A stretch of DNA of 9,185 bases from an uncultured bacterium. Its GTDB lineage: Bacteria; Fidelibacterota; Marinisomatia; Marinisomatales; UBA1611. A model generated the notes under the pieces. That model had not been told where the DNA came from, searched no databases, and was given only the letters and a program-made list of their open reading frames with translations. The stretch lies in the NCBI GenBank assembly GCA_938092125.1, contig CALKMQ010000106.1, positions 1 to 9,185 on the forward strand, written 5' to 3'. Position 1 is the first letter of the stretch. Every line of letters begins with the position of its first letter. A program made the translations under genes and the position numbers. Shown piece by piece: positions 6,615-9,185 of this stretch.

Positions 6615-6644
6615 TAGATACTAAATGCAAGTTTTTTTACTCAA
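6615..6644 (-). promoter_or_regulatory. Candidate promoter of the acidic-tail membrane protein gene
   Basis: On the minus strand TTGAGT (6644-6639) and TATCTA (6620-6615) are 18 bp apart. Transcription would begin near 6608, about 40 nt before the ATG at 6566. Each hexamer matches consensus at only about four positions. The same 150-bp gap (6567-6716) must also hold the promoter of the divergent dehydrogenase-lpxB operon, for which I saw only a lone TATAGA at 6652-6657. Two TTAATTAA-type palindromes (6666-6675 and 6693-6700) lie upstream of that operon but may be chance in AT-rich DNA. Confidence 0.25.
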
Positions 6645-6716
6645 TTATTTTTATAGAGATTTCACTAATTAATTAACAACTTTGAAAGGCACTTAATTAA
6701 AGAATTATTTAATTTT

Positions 6717-7709
6717 ATGAATTCAAAAAAAATAAATATTGGAGTAATTGGAGTAGGTCATTTAGGGCAATACCATGTCAAACATTATGCTCAGATGAAA
6801 AACATTAACTTCTTAGGCTTGCATGATAATGACCCTAATAGAGGTTTAGAAGTAGCAAAACAATATGGCGTTAAATTTTATAAAAAAGCATCCTCCCTTA
6901 TGAAAGTATGCGATGGGGTATCAATAGTCACACCAACAATTGTTCATTATGAAGTTGCAAAAAGAGCATTAAAAGAATTTAATTGTAATGTATTCATAGA
7001 AAAACCAATTACTAAAACAGTTGACCAAGCAAATAAATTAATAAAAATTGCAAAAAACAATAACTTAATTATTCAAGTTGGGCATATTGAAAGATTAAAC
7101 CCTGCTCTCAAAGCCTTTCAACAATATGATTTAAATCCAAAATTTATTGAAATTCAAAGACTCGCGCCATATACCTCAAGAGGGACTGACGTCCCTGTTG
7201 TCCTTGATCTAATGATTCATGATATAGATATATTATTGTCATTAGTAAAATCTGCAGTTAAAAGTATTCATGCTAGCGGTGTTTCCATACTCACTGACTC
7301 CGTTGATATCGCCCATGCAAGAATACGATTTTCAAATGGTACAGTATCTAGCATTACATCTAGCAGGATATCAAAAGATAAAGTTCGAAAAATAAAAATA
7401 TTTCAAGATAATCTATATTCAACAATAGATTTATTAATTGGCCAGACAGAAATTTATAATATTACTCAAGATTCAAAACAAATTAAAAACGCTTTAATAG
7501 CAGAACCTTTTTCACATGATAATAAGGATAAATTTATTACTTATGAAAAACCACTAGTAGAAGATTATGACCCATTACGCATGGAACTTGATAATTTCGT
7601 AAACTCAATACTCAAAATTGAAAACCCCATAGTAAGTGGTTGCGATGCTCGCGATGCACTTGATGTAGTTATAAAAATAAATAATATGATTCTTGAGGAT
7701 ATAAAATAA
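6717..7709 (+). CDS. Gfo/Idh/MocA-family NAD(P)-dependent sugar dehydrogenase, GnnA-like, lpxB-linked
   Basis: This 330-residue protein has the Gfo/Idh/MocA layout: an N-terminal Rossmann domain with GVIGVGHLGQYH (9-20), the EKP motif (95-97; Lys96 is the conserved catalytic/cofactor lysine), and a C-terminal alpha/beta domain. GHIERLNPA (122-130) and DLMIHDIDI (164-172, with H-x-x-D at 168-171) are characteristic of the subgroup that I associate with lipid A loci. It leads a tight operon with an ICMT-like methyltransferase and lpxB. Known members near lpx genes include GnnA, which oxidises UDP-GlcNAc at C3 so that the aminotransferase GnnB can make the 2,3-diamino sugar of lipid A. That role is inference here, as no gnnB is visible in the window. 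Myo-inositol or other sugar oxidation is the alternative. The Shine-Dalgarno is weak, but no later Met precedes the Rossmann motif. Confidence 0.82.
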   Translation: MNSKKINIGVIGVGHLGQYHVKHYAQMKNINFLGLHDNDPNRGLEVAKQYGVKFYKKASSLMKVCDGVSIVTPTIVHYEVAKRALKEFNCNVFIEKPITKTVDQANKLIKIAKNNNLIIQVGHIERLNPALKAFQQYDLNPKFIEIQRLAPYTSRGTDVPVVLDLMIHDIDILLSLVKSAVKSIHASGVSILTDSVDIAHARIRFSNGTVSSITSSRISKDKVRKIKIFQDNLYSTIDLLIGQTEIYNITQDSKQIKNALIAEPFSHDNKDKFITYEKPLVEDYDPLRMELDNFVNSILKIENPIVSGCDARDALDVVIKINNMILEDIK

Positions 7710-8302
7710 TGGATATAAGAAATATATTATTCAAATTTAGAAGCTACACACCTATTCCAATCGCATTGACAATAATTTACTTTAGCGACCCTTATTCACC
7801 TTTTGCCTTCATTGGATCTGGTTTAATAATTATGGGTGAAATCATTAGAATAAATGCTGTGCGCTTTGCAGGTGGAGCAACCAGAACTAGAAAAGTGGGC
7901 GCTCCCTTTTTATGTACATCTGGCCCTTATTCCAAAACAAGGAACCCATTATATTGGGGAAATATAATTATATATTTAGGAGTAGCACTATTGGGAGGAG
8001 GTATAATTATGTGGAAACTTTTTTCCTTTGTAGGAATATTTTTTATCATTCAATATCATTTTATTATATCTCTCGAAGAAGAGACTCTAAAATTAAAATT
8101 TAAAAATCAATATAAAACCTACACTGAAAACGTACCAAAACTTTTACCTAGAATAACACCATGGGAAAGTGGAAATAAAACAACTCCAAAAGACCTATTC
8201 AGCACAATAAAAACTGAAAAACGAACATTGCAAAACATATTCTTTATTTTCTCTGTAATCGTGTTCAAGGCTAAAATTATAGCTCTCTTTTATTTTTTAT
8301 GA
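7709..8302 (+). CDS. Isoprenylcysteine carboxyl methyltransferase (ICMT/PEMT)-like membrane protein
   Basis: This 197-residue integral membrane protein has about four helices and the C-terminal fold of the ICMT/phospholipid methyltransferase family. R-x-x-A-V-R-F-A-G-G-A-T-R-T-R (47-61) and SGPYSKTRNPLYWGN (71-85) form the typical S-adenosylmethionine-binding loop. It is followed by L-E-E-E (122-125), F131, Y135, Y138 and VPKLLPR (142-148), the E-E / F-x-x-Y-x-x-Y-x-x-x-V-P-x-L-x-P pattern of the family. A tail of about 45 residues ends in another hydrophobic segment (176-197), which is longer than usual. Bacterial members methylate unknown lipids or act in quinone, hopanoid or sterol-like chemistry; substrates are mostly untested. 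Its ATG overlaps the dehydrogenase stop (TAATG, with GAGG at 7694-7697), and its TGA overlaps the lpxB ATG. This ties it to lipid A synthesis by context. Confidence 0.82.
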   Translation: MDIRNILFKFRSYTPIPIALTIIYFSDPYSPFAFIGSGLIIMGEIIRINAVRFAGGATRTRKVGAPFLCTSGPYSKTRNPLYWGNIIIYLGVALLGGGIIMWKLFSFVGIFFIIQYHFIISLEEETLKLKFKNQYKTYTENVPKLLPRITPWESGNKTTPKDLFSTIKTEKRTLQNIFFIFSVIVFKAKIIALFYFL

Positions 8303-9185
8303 AAAATAAAATGAATACTGTTTTTATTTCTGCTGGGGAGCCATCAGGTGACCTTCATGCAGCAAAACTAGTTTTGTCCTTAAAAAATGCTTCCACCAAC
8401 ATTAATTTCATTGGCAATGGCGGAGATAAGATGGCTGATGCAGGGGTAAAGATATGTAACCATATTAATCAAATGTCAGTTATGGGCTTTACAGGAGTCC
8501 TAAAGAAACTACCAAGCTTGTTCAAAATTTTAGATAACACCGTTAAACGTATTGTATCCAGCAAACCCGATAAAATCATACTTATAGATTATCCAGGTTT
8601 TAATCTCAGATTAGTTGAGAAAATAAAACATCTTGAAATTCCTATTACATATTTTATACTACCTCAAACTTGGGCATGGAAAGAGAACCGGATTTATTTT
8701 ATGAAAAAATATATAAATGAATTCATCTCCATATTCCCTTTTGAAGCGAATTGGTATAATTCTAAAGGGCTTAAAACCCTTTATTTAGGACACCCTTTTT
8801 TAGAGAAAACGTATAGTAAAGATGATAAAAAGGATTTTTTTAAAAAACATAACCTAGATGAAAATGACCCTTTATTAATTTTACTTCCTGGAAGCAGACA
8901 ACAAGAAATTGATTATCATTGGCCTATTTTTTTGAAAACTATTTCATTAATAACTAATAAAATCCCTGAAGTACAATTTCTTGTTGTAAAGTCAGATTAT
9001 ATAAAAATATCCGATATACCAACATTTATAAAAATTGAGATCTCCTCCTCTTCAGCATTAAAGTACGGAACTGCGGCTATTAGCTCATCGGGTACTGTTA
9101 CTTTAGAATGCGCTTTAGCGAAATTACCAATAGTTGTTTGCTACAAGACTTCATTTATTAATTATACACTTTTTAACTTTTTTGG
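8299..9185 (+). CDS. lpxB: LpxB, lipid-A-disaccharide synthase (3' end cut by window edge)
   Basis: An open frame from the ATG at 8299 runs 295 codons to the right edge without a stop; full LpxB proteins have about 380 residues. Family motifs are SAGEPSGD (11-18), MSVMGF (59-64), LIDYPGFNL (95-103, with Asp97 matching the essential E. coli Asp98), LPQTWAWK (121-128), GHP (164-166), LLPGSRQQEI (195-204, Arg200 matching Arg201) and SSGTVTLECALAKLPIVV (263-280). This is a GT19 glycosyltransferase. It joins UDP-2,3-diacylglucosamine and lipid X into the lipid A disaccharide at the inner face of the inner membrane. The ATG overlaps the methyltransferase stop as ATGA. A second in-frame ATG at 8311 would remove four residues and lies nearer the conserved core. 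Neither has a Shine-Dalgarno, and I prefer 8299 for the coupling. Confidence 0.93.
   Translation, partial: MKNKMNTVFISAGEPSGDLHAAKLVLSLKNASTNINFIGNGGDKMADAGVKICNHINQMSVMGFTGVLKKLPSLFKILDNTVKRIVSSKPDKIILIDYPGFNLRLVEKIKHLEIPITYFILPQTWAWKENRIYFMKKYINEFISIFPFEANWYNSKGLKTLYLGHPFLEKTYSKDDKKDFFKKHNLDENDPLLILLPGSRQQEIDYHWPIFLKTISLITNKIPEVQFLVVKSDYIKISDIPTFIKIEISSSSALKYGTAAISSSGTVTLECALAKLPIVVCYKTSFINYTLFNFF

Noticed and set aside
1..9185. CRISPR arrays, tRNA/rRNA genes, insertion sequences, toxin-antitoxin or defence genes
   Set aside because: I looked for spaced repeats, tRNA-like cloverleaves, transposase motifs and terminal repeats and saw none; the coding density with conserved genes leaves no room for them.

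Overview
The window is a 9.2-kb piece of an AT-rich bacterial chromosome, tightly packed with mostly conserved housekeeping genes. The organism is Gram-negative, because an lpxB gene (lipid A synthesis) starts at the right end, and there is a lipoprotein and a FabA-type dehydratase. The low GC, short intergenic gaps and stop-start overlaps (TAATG, ATGA) suggest a streamlined, perhaps marine, genome. The gene set Gfo/Idh dehydrogenase, isoprenylcysteine-methyltransferase-like protein, lpxB looks to me like the FCB/Marinimicrobia (SAR406) type. FabA and the YqgE sequence would also fit a proteobacterium. I could not settle the taxonomy, and my lineage guess is weak.

Layout from left to right. 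(1) On the minus strand at 110-1 is the first 36 residues of UvrA (nucleotide excision repair), cut by the window edge. (2) Divergent from it runs a plus-strand group: a YqgE/AlgH-family protein, an EamA/DMT transporter and an MFS transporter overlapping it by 32 bp, followed after a 56-bp gap by a small TPR lipoprotein. (3) Convergent to that, on the minus strand, is a FabI-like enoyl-ACP reductase of the SDR superfamily. (4) Divergent from it across a 128-bp promoter region is fabA, overlapped by one base by ychF (translation-associated GTPase). (5) Convergent to ychF is a minus-strand, four-helix membrane protein of unknown function with a strongly acidic, Tyr-rich tail. (6) Divergent again is a plus-strand run with stop-start overlaps: a GnnA-like Gfo/Idh/MocA dehydrogenase, an ICMT-like membrane methyltransferase, and lpxB, which runs off the right edge.

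Two functional themes stand out. The fabI-like/fabA divergent pair belongs to fatty-acid synthesis and probably shares regulatory DNA. The right-end operon probably belongs to lipid A/LPS synthesis. The dehydrogenase may oxidise a UDP-amino sugar at C3 (a route to 2,3-diamino sugar lipid A), and the methyltransferase is an unexplained partner. I see no mobile element, CRISPR array, tRNA/rRNA, toxin-antitoxin pair or defence system. No intergenic gap exceeds 150 bp, and I found no convincing intrinsic terminator. I do not think the window holds a dramatically new system; the most interesting item is the lpxB-linked methyltransferase.
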